Notes: generated by a model not told the origin, from the letters alone. A stretch of 36,065 bases of DNA from Sphingosinicella sp. (GCA_013816585.1 JACDEE010000023.1:1-36065), one strand, 5' to 3'. Positions 1 to 6,900 are shown, counted from the first letter of the stretch. Numbers and translations are program-made.

Positions 1-78
1 TACGCTCTCTTCACTCCGCTGTATCGCTCGACGGACTGCCTCAGTCGTCGTGGCGCTGCCGTGTAGAATCTGGCCCAT
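1..78 (-). CDS. IS481-family transposase, N-terminal fragment
   Basis: An ATG at 78 opens 26 codons that run off the left edge. The product starts MGQILHGSATTTEAVRRAIQ and continues RSEESV. I recognise this as the start of the IS481-family transposase, where a helix-turn-helix domain precedes the DDE integrase core. A purine-rich ribosome site (GGGAGGAG) lies just upstream of the ATG. Only the first part of the DNA-binding region is visible, so activity cannot be judged. The same start, base for base, is found on the plus strand at 35999. Confidence 0.85.
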   Translation of the reverse strand, partial: MGQILHGSATTTEAVRRAIQRSEESV

Positions 79-138
79 AGCTCCTCCCGCCAAATATGAT
101 GATCAATCGTACCACCACACTGCGGGATCAAACACCTA
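1..138 (-). mobile_element. IS481-family insertion sequence, 5' end only, cut by the window edge
   Basis: The element's first 138 or so bases lie on the minus strand, with the transposase reading out of the window. Positions 12-117 are an exact reverse complement of 35960-36065, and a weaker match continues to about 138 with five mismatches. Similarity stops there, so the outer end of the element is probably near 137-138. The terminal inverted repeat cannot be fixed because the other end is missing. The body, the 3' end and any target-site duplication lie outside the window. Confidence 0.85.
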
Positions 139-144
139 GCTTAC

Positions 145-594
145 GTGCTGCGAGAACCGGACCGAGCAAAAACATCTTCTAACCGGATATTTGGAGAGCT
201 TTATCATCTTGTATTCGATGAAGCGTTTCTTTCCGCTGAAAACGTGCTCTCGATGTGGAAGATTTACCGGGCAATTGAAAGCGATAGACAAATTGCGATT
301 AAAAGTATGACATCTTCGATGTCGCGCTCTTACGAAGAGTCATGGATCGTCGAGGGCATATTTCACATACTTTATCTCCTCTCGGTCAAGTGCGATCAGG
401 GAGGCACTGACCTTTTCGATGCTGATGAGGTGCTCAAGCACTACAGTAGCGTTAAAGAAGACATAGACGAGTTCGTAAAAAACAATCCGAACAAGGCGGC
501 TTACCGGATATTCAGGAGTTCCCTGACAAAGCGGCTCCTCGTGAAGTACTCGAACGCTAAGCAGTTCGACCTGCCACTGGACGCTGCAGAATGA
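145..594 (+). CDS. Unrecognised protein, probably 5'-truncated by the IS
   Basis: This is an open frame of about 149 codons that I do not recognise. The product is soluble-looking, mixed helical, with no signal peptide or membrane segment, and ends in an acidic tail. The first usable start is a GTG at 145, but the frame stays open upstream to a TGA at 100-102, inside the IS. No ribosome site precedes the GTG. The simplest reading is the 3' part of a gene whose beginning was removed by the insertion. Its DNA is visibly richer in A and T than the neighbours, with many AAA, ATA and TTT codons, which suggests acquired DNA. Whether it is still expressed is unknown. Confidence 0.5.
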   Translation: MLREPDRAKTSSNRIFGELYHLVFDEAFLSAENVLSMWKIYRAIESDRQIAIKSMTSSMSRSYEESWIVEGIFHILYLLSVKCDQGGTDLFDADEVLKHYSSVKEDIDEFVKNNPNKAAYRIFRSSLTKRLLVKYSNAKQFDLPLDAAE

Positions 595-625
595 ATGGGC
601 GATCTGGGCGACATATCAGATTGCC

Positions 626-752
626 ATGATCTCGCGCGCCGGTTCCGCCCGCTATGAAGCTGTTGGCAAGGAAGGAAATTGGCCGATTACGACCCAGCTG
701 GGTGTTCTTTGCAATCAAAAATATGACTTTGGCTCGCGCTTCGGCATTAACG
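626..752 (+). pseudogene. Decayed 5' copy of osmC
   Basis: The translation from 626 (MISRAGSARYEAVGKEG...) matches the start of the intact OsmC gene at 1325 at roughly two thirds of the first 39 residues, including the shared ITTQ, GVL and FGSRF segments. The match also holds at DNA level. After FGSRF the copy lacks 12 bases present in the intact gene, keeps a short stretch resembling the Gly-Ile-Gly-Thr-Asn region, and then loses all similarity near 752. The part that would carry both redox cysteines is absent, so it cannot make a working peroxidase. The frame stays open to 1042 only by running antisense through the neighbouring copper-protein gene. Confidence 0.75.
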
Positions 753-784
753 CGGATAACCGACCGCGGCCCGTTTTCGTGGCC

Positions 785-1177
785 TTATCGAACCAGGATT
801 TCGCCGCTCATTCCGAGCATCTTGTGCATCGTGTGCGTACATTTGACCTTGTAGCGGCCTGCTTTGGGCAGGAGCGCGATCTCGCGCGCCTGGCCGCTGG
901 GAATTTCGACGCTCCCGTTCCGGATGAAGCCGCGATGATCGGCCTTGATGTGGGCCGCGGCGAAGAATTCCGGGGCGGTGAAATCATGACTGCCCCCGGC
1001 CGTGTTGACGAGCCGCAGCACGGCCGGTCGTCCAGCCTGTAGGCGTATGGCCTTCGGCGTACATTTGAAATTGGCGAGCCTCACCTCAATGCGGGGAGCC
1101 GCGGATCAGTCGGTCTGCGGGGCGGCACTGGCTCCCAGCAGCAAAAGAGCGGGAACGGCGATCAACAAACGGCGCAT
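785..1177 (-). pseudogene. Cupredoxin-like exported copper protein, interrupted by in-frame TGA
   Basis: From an ATG at 1177 the frame encodes a clean signal peptide (MRRLLIAVPALLLLGASAA), then four residues, then TGA at 1106-1108. The same frame continues directly into a complete cupredoxin domain of about 100 residues. Near its C-terminus is Cys-x4-His-x4-Met (CTHTMHKMLGM), preceded by a histidine in GGSHDF, the usual four ligands of a type 1 copper site. Such proteins act in the periplasm as electron carriers or copper binders. The stop separates export signal from domain. A GTG at 1084 could restart translation, but the product would stay in the cytoplasm. The gene is either a recent pseudogene or carries a one-base read error. 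It diverges from osmC at 1325. Confidence 0.75.
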
Positions 1178-1324
1178 GGGCGACTCCATCGGTGACAGGT
1201 CTTGCATCTTCGTAGCATGGGTCGCTCCGGACTGCTTTCCCGGACACGTTGTATGCGCTTACCGGCTTGCCGATCTTGCCAATTTTCGCTCTCCGGCGCA
1301 GGGATCATTCGAAGGAGACACCTC

Positions 1325-1756
1325 ATGATCACCCGCACCGCTTCCGCCCGCTACGAAGGTTTTGGCAAGGAAGGGAAGGGGCAGATCACGACCCAGTCGG
1401 GCGTGCTTTCCGATCAGCAATATGGTTTCGGATCGCGCTTCGATCAGGGTATCGGCACTAATCCTGAGGAACTGATCGCGGCCGCCCATGCCGCTTGCTT
1501 CACCATGGCCTTGTCCTTCGCGCTGGCCAAGGAAGGGCTGAGCGGGGGCACGCTGGAAACGACCGCAAAGGTGAAACTCGACCAGGATGGCGACGGCTTC
1601 GAGATCAGCCGGTCGGACCTGTCGCTTGCCGCCACCGTGGCCGGGATCGACGAGACCCGTTTCCGCGAAATCGCCGAAGGAGCCAAAGCCGGCTGTCCGG
1701 TTTCGAAACTGCTCAACGCCGAAATCACGCTGGAGATAAGTTTCAGCGGCGGTTGA
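1325..1756 (+). CDS. OsmC-family peroxiredoxin
   Basis: This 143-residue protein belongs to the OsmC/Ohr family, thiol peroxidases that reduce organic hydroperoxides in the cytoplasm. Both family cysteines are present: Cys58 in the helix segment PEELIAAAHAACFTMAL and Cys124 in KAGCPVSKLL. The length is normal. The ATG at 1325 is preceded by a good ribosome site (GAAGGAGA). The N-terminal SARYEGFGKEGKGQITTQ segment fits the OsmC rather than the Ohr branch. A broken partial copy of the same gene lies at 626-752. The gene ends 27 bases from the converging gene at 1784. A symbol is withheld because OsmC paralogues are hard to separate by eye. Confidence 0.92.
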   Translation: MITRTASARYEGFGKEGKGQITTQSGVLSDQQYGFGSRFDQGIGTNPEELIAAAHAACFTMALSFALAKEGLSGGTLETTAKVKLDQDGDGFEISRSDLSLAATVAGIDETRFREIAEGAKAGCPVSKLLNAEITLEISFSGG

Positions 1757-1783
1757 GGCGGGGTCTCCTGGATCTGGTCATTA

Positions 1784-2551
1784 TCAATCCCGAGCGAGGC
1801 TCTGCGCCAGCATGAAAGCGCCAATATTGGCTGCCTGTTCGGGGGGAAGTTTTTCTATCGCGGTATAGATGGCCTCGCCAACCTGGCATTTCTCTTCCGC
1901 CGTGGCGCTTTGCTGCGCAGCATCGTCCATGATGATTTGCCCAATGCGAGCCGAGGGCGCCACTTCCTTCATCTTGGCGAGCCAGGCGCGACGAGCTTGT
2001 TCATTCAGCGACCCGCGGCTCGGGTCGCGGGGAAGCTCTCTGCCCGCCTTTGCCGCTTCCAGCGTCGCTACCGAAACCCCGACTGCCTTGGCGTGCAGTG
2101 TCGGAGGAAGGACGGTCTGAGCGTCGAAACCGGTCATCACGAATTGGGCACATTCCCGGGGGTGGCCGGCCTTCAAGGCGCGGATCAGATCGAGCTGGCC
2201 CTGATTGATCTTCGCCAGCATTAAGGGCGGCGCATTGATCACGTCCGGCGTCTTGCGTTGGAAGACTTTCGCCATCGCGTCCGGGCCGATCGCGCGGAGC
2301 TTTGCGGGATCGCCCAGTCTGGCAAGGGTCAAGGCGCCCATTTCGTCCAGGAGCGTACCATATTCCCGGGGATAAAGCTGCTTCAGGGCCGCAAATAATG
2401 GCCCAGTCGGCGCGGCGAGCAGACCATTTTCAAAGAGCTGTAATTCCTTGGCGTTCATAGACGCTGGAGCGGCCGGAACGGGTTGAGCCTGCACAGGCGA
2501 GGCCATGGCAAGGCCCGACAGGACCGAAGCTGCGAGAATTTTTTTGAACAT
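1784..2551 (-). CDS. Exported protein of unknown function
   Basis: I do not recognise the family. From the ATG at 2551 the product has a signal peptide (MFKKILAASVLSGLAMASPVQA) cut before QPVPAAP, and a mature part of about 230 residues rich in Ala, Leu and Lys that looks mostly helical. There are two cysteines, one in HPRECAQF and one in EEKCQVG. No catalytic motif or further membrane segment is visible, so a soluble periplasmic protein is likely. An in-frame ATG at 2563 is also possible. The later start is preferred because the signal peptide begins there and a G-rich stretch sits upstream. Confidence 0.75.
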   Translation of the reverse strand: MFKKILAASVLSGLAMASPVQAQPVPAAPASMNAKELQLFENGLLAAPTGPLFAALKQLYPREYGTLLDEMGALTLARLGDPAKLRAIGPDAMAKVFQRKTPDVINAPPLMLAKINQGQLDLIRALKAGHPRECAQFVMTGFDAQTVLPPTLHAKAVGVSVATLEAAKAGRELPRDPSRGSLNEQARRAWLAKMKEVAPSARIGQIIMDDAAQQSATAEEKCQVGEAIYTAIEKLPPEQAANIGAFMLAQSLARD

Positions 2552-2719
2552 GCCGGCCCCCATTTCCGCGCGAGCCTAGCTTTGCGTCGTCCGAATACAA
2601 ATCAATTCCATTACCGATGGGCGATCCCGAGGGAGCATGCGCAGGGCGCACAATGAACATTGAGAGGAGCGGGGCGTATTGAAGGGGCGGCTTTTCCGCC
2701 AAGCTGAAGGAGCAGGCAA

Positions 2720-3094
2720 TTGCTGAAAGACAAGAATTCATCCGCGATCGTCGCGGTAAGCGATATCGCCCGGGCCCGGGAGTTTTACGAAGGAAAGCTG
2801 GGGCTGGAAATCACCGACGAAAGCATGGGCGATGTGCTCACGTTCCGCACCGGCGCCACGTTCCTTACCGCCTATGTCTCCGAATTTGCCGGGACCAACC
2901 GGGCCAATGCGGTGACCTGGGATTGCGGCGACGAGATCGATGCGATCGTCTCCGATCTGGAAGCAAGGAATGTGGCTTTTGAACATTATCCGGACATTGG
3001 CAGGCTGGAAGGCAATGTGCATGTGGCCGGGGAAGCAAAGCTGGTCTGGCTCAAGGATCCGGACGGCAATATCCTGCATTTGCTGTCGATGTAG
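2720..3094 (+). CDS. VOC-fold (glyoxalase/bleomycin-resistance) protein
   Basis: This 124-residue protein has the vicinal-oxygen-chelate pattern: an N-terminal AIVAVSDIARAREFYEGKLGLE segment and a C-terminal LVWLKDPDGNILHLLSM. The fold is used by small metal-dependent lyases, isomerases and dioxygenases, and by drug-binding proteins. The substrate cannot be read from sequence. The start is a TTG at 2720, supported by AGGAG about ten bases upstream; no ATG fits. It stands alone between a divergent exported protein and a convergent Gln-rich protein. Confidence 0.85.
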   Translation: MLKDKNSSAIVAVSDIARAREFYEGKLGLEITDESMGDVLTFRTGATFLTAYVSEFAGTNRANAVTWDCGDEIDAIVSDLEARNVAFEHYPDIGRLEGNVHVAGEAKLVWLKDPDGNILHLLSM

Positions 3095-3138
3095 ATTGGC
3101 GTCGCCGGCGGTTTTGCCCGAACTGGCGCCTTGAAGTT

Positions 3139-3173
3139 AAAAGAAAGGCGGGCCGCCTTTGGGGCGACCCGCC
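3139..3173 (-). terminator. Rho-independent terminator of the Gln-rich gene
   Basis: Read on the minus strand, 3173-3163 and 3157-3147 form an 11-pair GC-rich stem with one G-T wobble and a five-base loop, followed by TTTCTTTT at 3146-3139. It lies 28 bases past the stop of the gene at 3201. On the plus strand the stem has no T tract, so it serves mainly the minus-strand gene. Confidence 0.8.
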
Positions 3174-3200
3174 TGAGGGTTCAGAGTTGACGTTTTAGCG

Positions 3201-3512
3201 CTATTGGTCGCGCTCGCTACCGTCGCCGTCCTGCTGATTCTGGCCTCGATCATTGCCTTGCTGCTGATCGCGCTCGAACTCGCTCTGGCCGCCTTGCTGG
3301 CGGTCCTGCTGGCCGCTCTGGCCACCCTGCTGCTGTTCGCGGCTATGCTGGCCCATATCGCCCTGCTGGCGATCCTTTTCGCCGCCTTGTTGACGGTCCT
3401 GGCCTTCCTGCTGCTCGTCCTGCTGGGGGTCATCACCACCACCGCCCTGCTGTTGTTGCGGCTGGCGATCCTGGTTGTTGTTCTGGCTGTTGTCGTTGTT
3501 TTGATTGGCCAT
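3201..3512 (-). CDS. Gln/Gly/Asp-rich, intrinsically disordered protein
   Basis: The product has 103 residues made almost entirely of Gln, Gly, Asp, Asn, Glu, Arg and Ser, starting MANQNNDNSQNNNQDRQ, with recurring QQGG and DRQQGG units. It has no cysteine, no signal peptide and no hydrophobic core, so it should be disordered and cytoplasmic. It is probably a real gene: the ATG at 3512 follows GAGGA, a good EcfG-type promoter lies upstream and a strong terminator downstream. Similar hydrophilic low-complexity proteins are often stress-induced in bacteria. A protective role is inferred from promoter and composition only. The opposite strand is open too and would give an artefactual Leu/Ala-rich peptide. 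Confidence 0.75.
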   Translation of the reverse strand: MANQNNDNSQNNNQDRQPQQQQGGGGDDPQQDEQQEGQDRQQGGEKDRQQGDMGQHSREQQQGGQSGQQDRQQGGQSEFERDQQQGNDRGQNQQDGDGSERDQ

Positions 3513-3561
3513 TTTTCAGGTCCTCACATCCTCTTCGAGCCGAAAGCCGGCACGATATAAA

Positions 3562-3586
3562 AACGCGCGGAGCGGGAGCGCGTTCC
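3562..3586 (-). promoter_or_regulatory. EcfG-type (general stress sigma factor) promoter
   Basis: On the minus strand GGAAC (3586-3582) is followed by 16 bases and CGTT (3565-3562), an exact match to the alphaproteobacterial EcfG consensus GGAAC-N16/17-CGTT. The -10 end is about 50 bases upstream of the ATG at 3512, a natural distance. It points to control of the Gln-rich protein by the PhyR-NepR-EcfG general stress response. This is a pattern match only, with no expression evidence. Confidence 0.65.
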
Positions 3587-3671
3587 CGCACCTGAAGGCG
3601 GAATGCGGGGTTCCATCGCAGACCGGGACCCGATTGGCGAAAAGCCGGCTGGCGCGTTTCGTGACGGCTGC

Positions 3672-3697
3672 GGAACATAGGGCGATCGGCAGTGGTT
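3672..3697 (+). promoter_or_regulatory. Possible weak EcfG-type promoter of the CHRD lipoprotein gene
   Basis: GGAAC at 3672-3676 is followed by 17 bases and GGTT at 3694-3697, one mismatch from the -10 consensus CGTT. It lies 57 bases before the ATG at 3755. Together with the exact match on the other strand this would make a divergent stress-controlled pair, but the mismatch lowers confidence. Confidence 0.35.
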
Positions 3698-3754
3698 TAA
3701 GGATCAGGCTCCACGCCGTTCAAAAGATGGAGCGTTCCTGACAGGAGAGAAGAT

Positions 3755-4195
3755 ATGAAAATCCATTTCATGCTGGCCCCGGTACTCGCTTGCGCGGGTC
3801 TGGGCCTGGCGGGCTGCGAAACGGTCGCCGACGCGGTTGAAAAGGGCGTGACCGCGAGCCTTACCGGCTCGCAGGAAGTCCCCGGTCCCGGCGATCCCGA
3901 CGGCAGCGGATCCGCTGAGATCACCAGTCTCGATTCGACCGACCAGATTTGTTACGACATCAAGGTGCGTAATATCGATATGGCTACGGCAGCGCATATC
4001 CATCGCGGAGGCCCGGGCGTCGCAGGCCCGCCTGTGGTCACGCTGGAAGCGCCGACCGATGGCGATTCGAAAGGTTGCGTGAGCGTGCCCGGTGCTATCG
4101 CCGACGAGATCGAAGGCAATCCGGCCGCTTTCTATGTCAACGTCCATAACGCTGCCTATCCCAATGGCGCGGTACGCGGACAATTGGCGCTCTGA
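3755..4195 (+). CDS. CHRD-domain lipoprotein
   Basis: This 146-residue protein starts with a lipoprotein signal peptide ending LAGC (Cys21 lipidated). A CHRD domain follows, a beta-rich fold named after the animal protein chordin and common in bacterial envelope proteins. Typical marks are ASLTGSQEVPGPGDPDGSG, the central AAHIHRGGPGVAGPPVV, and the C-terminal FYVNVHNAAYPNGAVRGQL. The histidines in AHIHRG and NVHN may bind a metal, but the function of the family is not known. A ribosome site (AGGAGAG) lies 8 bases before the ATG. It diverges from the Gln-rich protein. Confidence 0.9.
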   Translation: MKIHFMLAPVLACAGLGLAGCETVADAVEKGVTASLTGSQEVPGPGDPDGSGSAEITSLDSTDQICYDIKVRNIDMATAAHIHRGGPGVAGPPVVTLEAPTDGDSKGCVSVPGAIADEIEGNPAAFYVNVHNAAYPNGAVRGQLAL

Positions 4196-4201
4196 TCGAT
4201 C

Positions 4202-4233
4202 GGGGCGGAAGTATTCGAATATATTTCCGCCCC
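4202..4233. terminator. Hairpin after the CHRD gene
   Basis: GGGGCGGAA (4202-4210) pairs perfectly with TTCCGCCCC (4225-4233). The intervening 14 bases contain the palindrome TATTCGAATA, which could extend the fold. It begins a few bases after the stop of the gene at 3755. It lacks a clear T run, so termination here is likely but may be weak. Confidence 0.5.
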
Positions 4234-4436
4234 TCCGCGCTTGAAAATGCAGAACATTTCCGCTCGGCCTTCGGACATATTTGCCAAAAGCGTGGAAATA
4301 GGCGATAGAGGCTTTTGCTACGGTCGCATGCGACGGATCTTAGCCTCTTAGGGCACATTTTCCTTCTCTACACGCTTCTACGGCATGACGCGGTCATACG
4401 GGCCCGTCTAACGACTAACTATCTAAGGAAAATATT
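4234..4436 (+). promoter_or_regulatory. Promoter and long untranslated leader of the cold-shock gene
   Basis: These 203 bases carry no convincing gene. They contain the perfect palindrome GTCGCATGCGAC at 4323-4334, a pyrimidine-rich stretch near 4360-4370, and a purine ribosome site (AAGGAAAA) before the ATG at 4437. Cold-shock genes often have long leaders that refold with temperature. That this one does is an inference from position and length only. No exact -10/-35 pair could be assigned. Confidence 0.4.
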
Positions 4437-4643
4437 ATGCCGATTGGCATCGTGAAATTCTTCAACGCCGACAAGGGCTATGGCTTCATTCAACCGGAAG
4501 GCGGCGGCAACGACGCCTTCGTCCACATTTCCGCGGTTGAAGCCGCCGGCATGCGCACCCTCGATAAGGATCAGCGCGTCAATTACGAGCTCGAGAATGA
4601 CAAGCGCGGCAAGCCTGCCGCCGTCAACCTCTCGGCTGCCTAA
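4437..4643 (+). CDS. Cold-shock domain protein (CspA family)
   Basis: This 68-residue single-domain protein is an RNA/ssDNA chaperone of the CspA family that loosens RNA structure in the cytoplasm. The two nucleic-acid-binding motifs are intact: RNP1 as KGYGFI (about 14-19) and RNP2 as DAFVHI (about 27-32). The N-terminal GIVKFFNADKGYGFI is standard. Family members may be cold-induced or constitutive. The long leader favours regulation but does not prove cold control. A strong hairpin follows the stop. Confidence 0.95.
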   Translation: MPIGIVKFFNADKGYGFIQPEGGGNDAFVHISAVEAAGMRTLDKDQRVNYELENDKRGKPAAVNLSAA

Positions 4644-4650
4644 AATGGGC

Positions 4651-4673
4651 GGGGCGGCCCATGCGGCCGCCCC
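4651..4673 (+). terminator. Hairpin terminator after the cold-shock gene
   Basis: GGGGCGGCC (4651-4659) and GGCCGCCCC (4665-4673) form a perfect nine-pair stem with a five-base CATGC loop, seven bases past the stop codon. It is followed by CTCATCCTCC and not a pure T run, so its efficiency is uncertain. Confidence 0.65.
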
Positions 4674-4722
4674 CTCATCCTCCCGCCCTTATGCCTGCGG
4701 AGAGAAGGCGCTATAAAGGCGC

Positions 4723-5601
4723 ATGAACCAGCACCGTCCGGGCTTTACCGGCTCCTTCCTCGACCGCGCCGACCAGCTCCGCCTCGACGCTGCGCGGATC
4801 GCCGAACTCGCTAGCAGCCTCCAGGCTCGCCTCCTGACATTTTCCGGGCTCGACCCTTTGCTGGACGAGGCAGGGCGTCTGCGCTGGACCTCGACCGCCG
4901 AGGCGGATTCCGAAATCATCTTCCTTGGGTTTGAGGGCGAAGTACCTTTGTTCGCACCCTTGCCGCGGATCGAGATCGGCCAGCGGGCCTGGGCGATATT
5001 CCAGACCTTGGGCCTCATGTCGCCGTCCGATGCGGCGATCTGGGGCACCGCTCGAAGCCTGATCGAATGGCATAACCGCCACGGATTTTGCGGCCAGTGC
5101 GGATCCCCGACCGCGGTGTTTCGCGCCGGATGGGGCCGCAAATGCGGCGGCTGCGGCGCCGAACATTTCCCCAGGGTCGATCCCGTCGTGATCATGCTCG
5201 CCGAACATGACGGGCGCATATTGCTGGGCCGCCAGCCTCAATATCCGGCGGGGCGCTATTCGGCCCTGGCAGGTTTCGTCGAGCCCGGCGAATCGATCGA
5301 GGAAGCGGTCGCCCGCGAGCTTTACGAAGAAGCGGGAATCGCCGTCACCAACATACGGTATGCCGCCAGCCAGCCCTGGCCCTTTCCGGGGTCCCTCATG
5401 ATCGGCTGCCTTGCGGACGCGGCCTCGGATATCCTCAATCTCGATACCAACGAACTCGAAAGCGCGATGTGGGTTGACGCCGACGGTGTCCGGTCCGCGC
5501 TTGCGGGAGAGGAGGGGGCGCCGTTCGCCCCGCCTCCGCCTTTCGCGATTGCCCACAGCCTGCTGCTCCACTGGCTTGCGGCGAAGGGTTTCGCCCCCTA
5601 A
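4723..5601 (+). CDS. nudC: NAD(H) pyrophosphatase NudC
   Basis: The 292-residue product is a Nudix hydrolase of the NudC subfamily. It splits NAD(H) to NMN(H) and AMP and can remove NAD caps from RNA. Domains in order: an N-terminal region, a four-cysteine zinc ribbon (CGQC at about 123-126 and CGGC some 15 residues later), then the Nudix box GFVEPGESIEEAVARELYEE at about 184-206 (ending ...AGI), and the NudC-specific SQPWPFP just after it. All expected Nudix acidic residues are present. The length is close to that of other alphaproteobacterial members. It is transcribed alone after the cold-shock terminator; the cytochrome gene follows 69 bases later on the same strand. Confidence 0.93.
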   Translation: MNQHRPGFTGSFLDRADQLRLDAARIAELASSLQARLLTFSGLDPLLDEAGRLRWTSTAEADSEIIFLGFEGEVPLFAPLPRIEIGQRAWAIFQTLGLMSPSDAAIWGTARSLIEWHNRHGFCGQCGSPTAVFRAGWGRKCGGCGAEHFPRVDPVVIMLAEHDGRILLGRQPQYPAGRYSALAGFVEPGESIEEAVARELYEEAGIAVTNIRYAASQPWPFPGSLMIGCLADAASDILNLDTNELESAMWVDADGVRSALAGEEGAPFAPPPPFAIAHSLLLHWLAAKGFAP

Positions 5602-5670
5602 AGGAACTGCCGATTTCATTGCTTATACGCGTGCGCCTAATGCGCCCGCGTCCTGGAGGTTATAATCGGC

Positions 5671-6336
5671 ATGGACGACCGGACGAACACCATTGCGGGC
5701 TGGGCCCTCGGCGCAGGAATCGTGGCGCTGGGCGCCGCAATCGTGACCGGTGAGATGTACAAGCCGGAGCGGCCCGACAAAATGGGCTATCCGATCGAGG
5801 GCGTCGAAGTGGAAGGCGAAAAGGGTGCCGCCGCCGAGCAGCCGATCGCATTTTATCTGGCCTCCGCCGATGCCGCCGCGGGCGAGCAGGTATTCAAGAA
5901 ATGCGGCGCCTGCCACAATGCGGCGCAGGGTGGGCCCAACGCACTTGGTCCCAACCTTTGGGCTGCTATGGGCAAGCCGGTCGCCCATGTTCCGGGCTTC
6001 CCTTATTCAGACGCGCTCAAGTCCCATGGCGGAACCTGGACCTGGGACACGATGAGCGAATGGCTGAAATCGCCCAAATCCTTTGCGCCCGGCACCAAGA
6101 TGACCTTTGCCGGCCTTTCCAAGCCTGAAGATCGCGCCAATTTGATGGCTTATCTGAACGCGCAGGGAAGCAATATTCCGCTGCCGCCGCCACCGGCGGC
6201 GTCGCCTGCGGAAAATGCGGCCGAGGCTGCCGACGCGCCAGCCGGGGGCAAAGCCGAGAACGAGCCGGTGCTGACCCAAGAGCAGGCGGCCAAGCAGCCT
6301 GAGGGTACGATTGAGGGCGAAGGCACGGGCCGCTAA
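5671..6336 (+). CDS. Membrane-anchored class I cytochrome c (CycM/c552-like)
   Basis: The 221-residue protein has an N-terminal uncleaved membrane anchor (about 9-27), a linker, and a class I cytochrome c domain. The haem site is CGACH (Cys78, Cys81, His82). The distal ligand is Met144 in GTKMTF. The GPNLWAAMGKPV and FPYSDALKS segments are typical of CycM-like cytochromes, which carry electrons from the bc1 complex to the terminal oxidase on the periplasmic face. After the domain comes a 50-residue Pro/Ala/Glu-rich tail that is probably disordered and not part of the basic fold. A GGAGG ribosome site lies upstream of the ATG. Confidence 0.9.
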   Translation: MDDRTNTIAGWALGAGIVALGAAIVTGEMYKPERPDKMGYPIEGVEVEGEKGAAAEQPIAFYLASADAAAGEQVFKKCGACHNAAQGGPNALGPNLWAAMGKPVAHVPGFPYSDALKSHGGTWTWDTMSEWLKSPKSFAPGTKMTFAGLSKPEDRANLMAYLNAQGSNIPLPPPPAASPAENAAEAADAPAGGKAENEPVLTQEQAAKQPEGTIEGEGTGR

Positions 6337-6411
6337 AAGCAGCTTTGGCCGGAAGCAGATTAGACGAGCGCAATTACGAAGGCTCGCCTCCAAATTCGTC
6401 AATCCGCCAGG

Positions 6412-6878
6412 CTACGGATTGATGCAATGATCGCGTGATCCTCCAAATTCCGGACAAGTGTCGCCCAATCCAGCGCCGCCGGCCGCTACCGCGACGACGG
6501 CCAGGACCAACAACACGCCGCCGACGATCAACAATGTTGATCCGGTCGAACCGTTAAGCTGTAATTTCTCCTGCATTCCGGCCGAATCTTGTCCGTTCAG
6601 GAAGAAAGTCGGCTTACCGTTCCTGGCGGTGCCTATTTCCAGACCACGAGCCTTGAACGATTGCACGGAGCCGGTCCGGGTGTCGAGCACGTCATATCCG
6701 GTAGTGAATTGCAGCCGTGCGGAGGGCTTTACCTTTGTGGCGCCGCTGAGCGGCATACTGAGGTTCAGGCCAGCGAAGGCGGAGGCCCGCCGCGCTTGCG
6801 TGCTATCTGCCGCGGCACAAGGCTGAGCGGCAAGAATTCCTGCTGCAAAAGGCAGGCGGCAGATTTGATTGAGCTCAT
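6412..6878 (-). CDS. Exported protein with C-terminal membrane segment, probable frameshift
   Basis: I do not recognise this protein. The main frame gives the mature part: Ala/Gln-rich start (ADSTQARRASAF), a beta-like middle, a C-terminal membrane segment (LLIVGGVLLVLAVVAVAA) and two late cysteines (GDTCPEF, DHCINP). The best start, ATG at 6878 behind GGGGGA, lies in another frame and encodes MSSIKSAACL, the beginning of a signal peptide. Adding one T to the four-T run at 6847-6850 joins it to FAAGILAAQPCAAAD and completes the signal peptide. So either one base is missing, or translation starts at ATG 6900 (MHQGGNLHELNQ), which has a weaker ribosome site. The protein is likely anchored with most of it in the periplasm. 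Confidence 0.65.
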
Positions 6879-6900
6879 GTAGATTTCCCCCTTGATGCAT

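Noticed and set aside
626-1042. 138-codon plus-strand frame as a new protein
   Set aside because: Only the first 40 or so codons match osmC; the rest is antisense to the copper-protein gene.
3201-3512. CRISPR-like or tandem repeat array
   Set aside because: The repetition comes from Gln and Gly codons; units vary in length and there are no spacers.
3204-3560. Plus-strand open frame giving a very hydrophobic Leu/Ala-rich peptide
   Set aside because: It is the exact antisense of the Gln/Gly/Asp-rich gene. The promoter, ribosome site and terminator all belong to the minus strand.
5602-5670. TATAAT at about 5660 as a -10 promoter element for the cytochrome gene
   Set aside because: It lies too close to the start codon and has no -35 at a proper distance.
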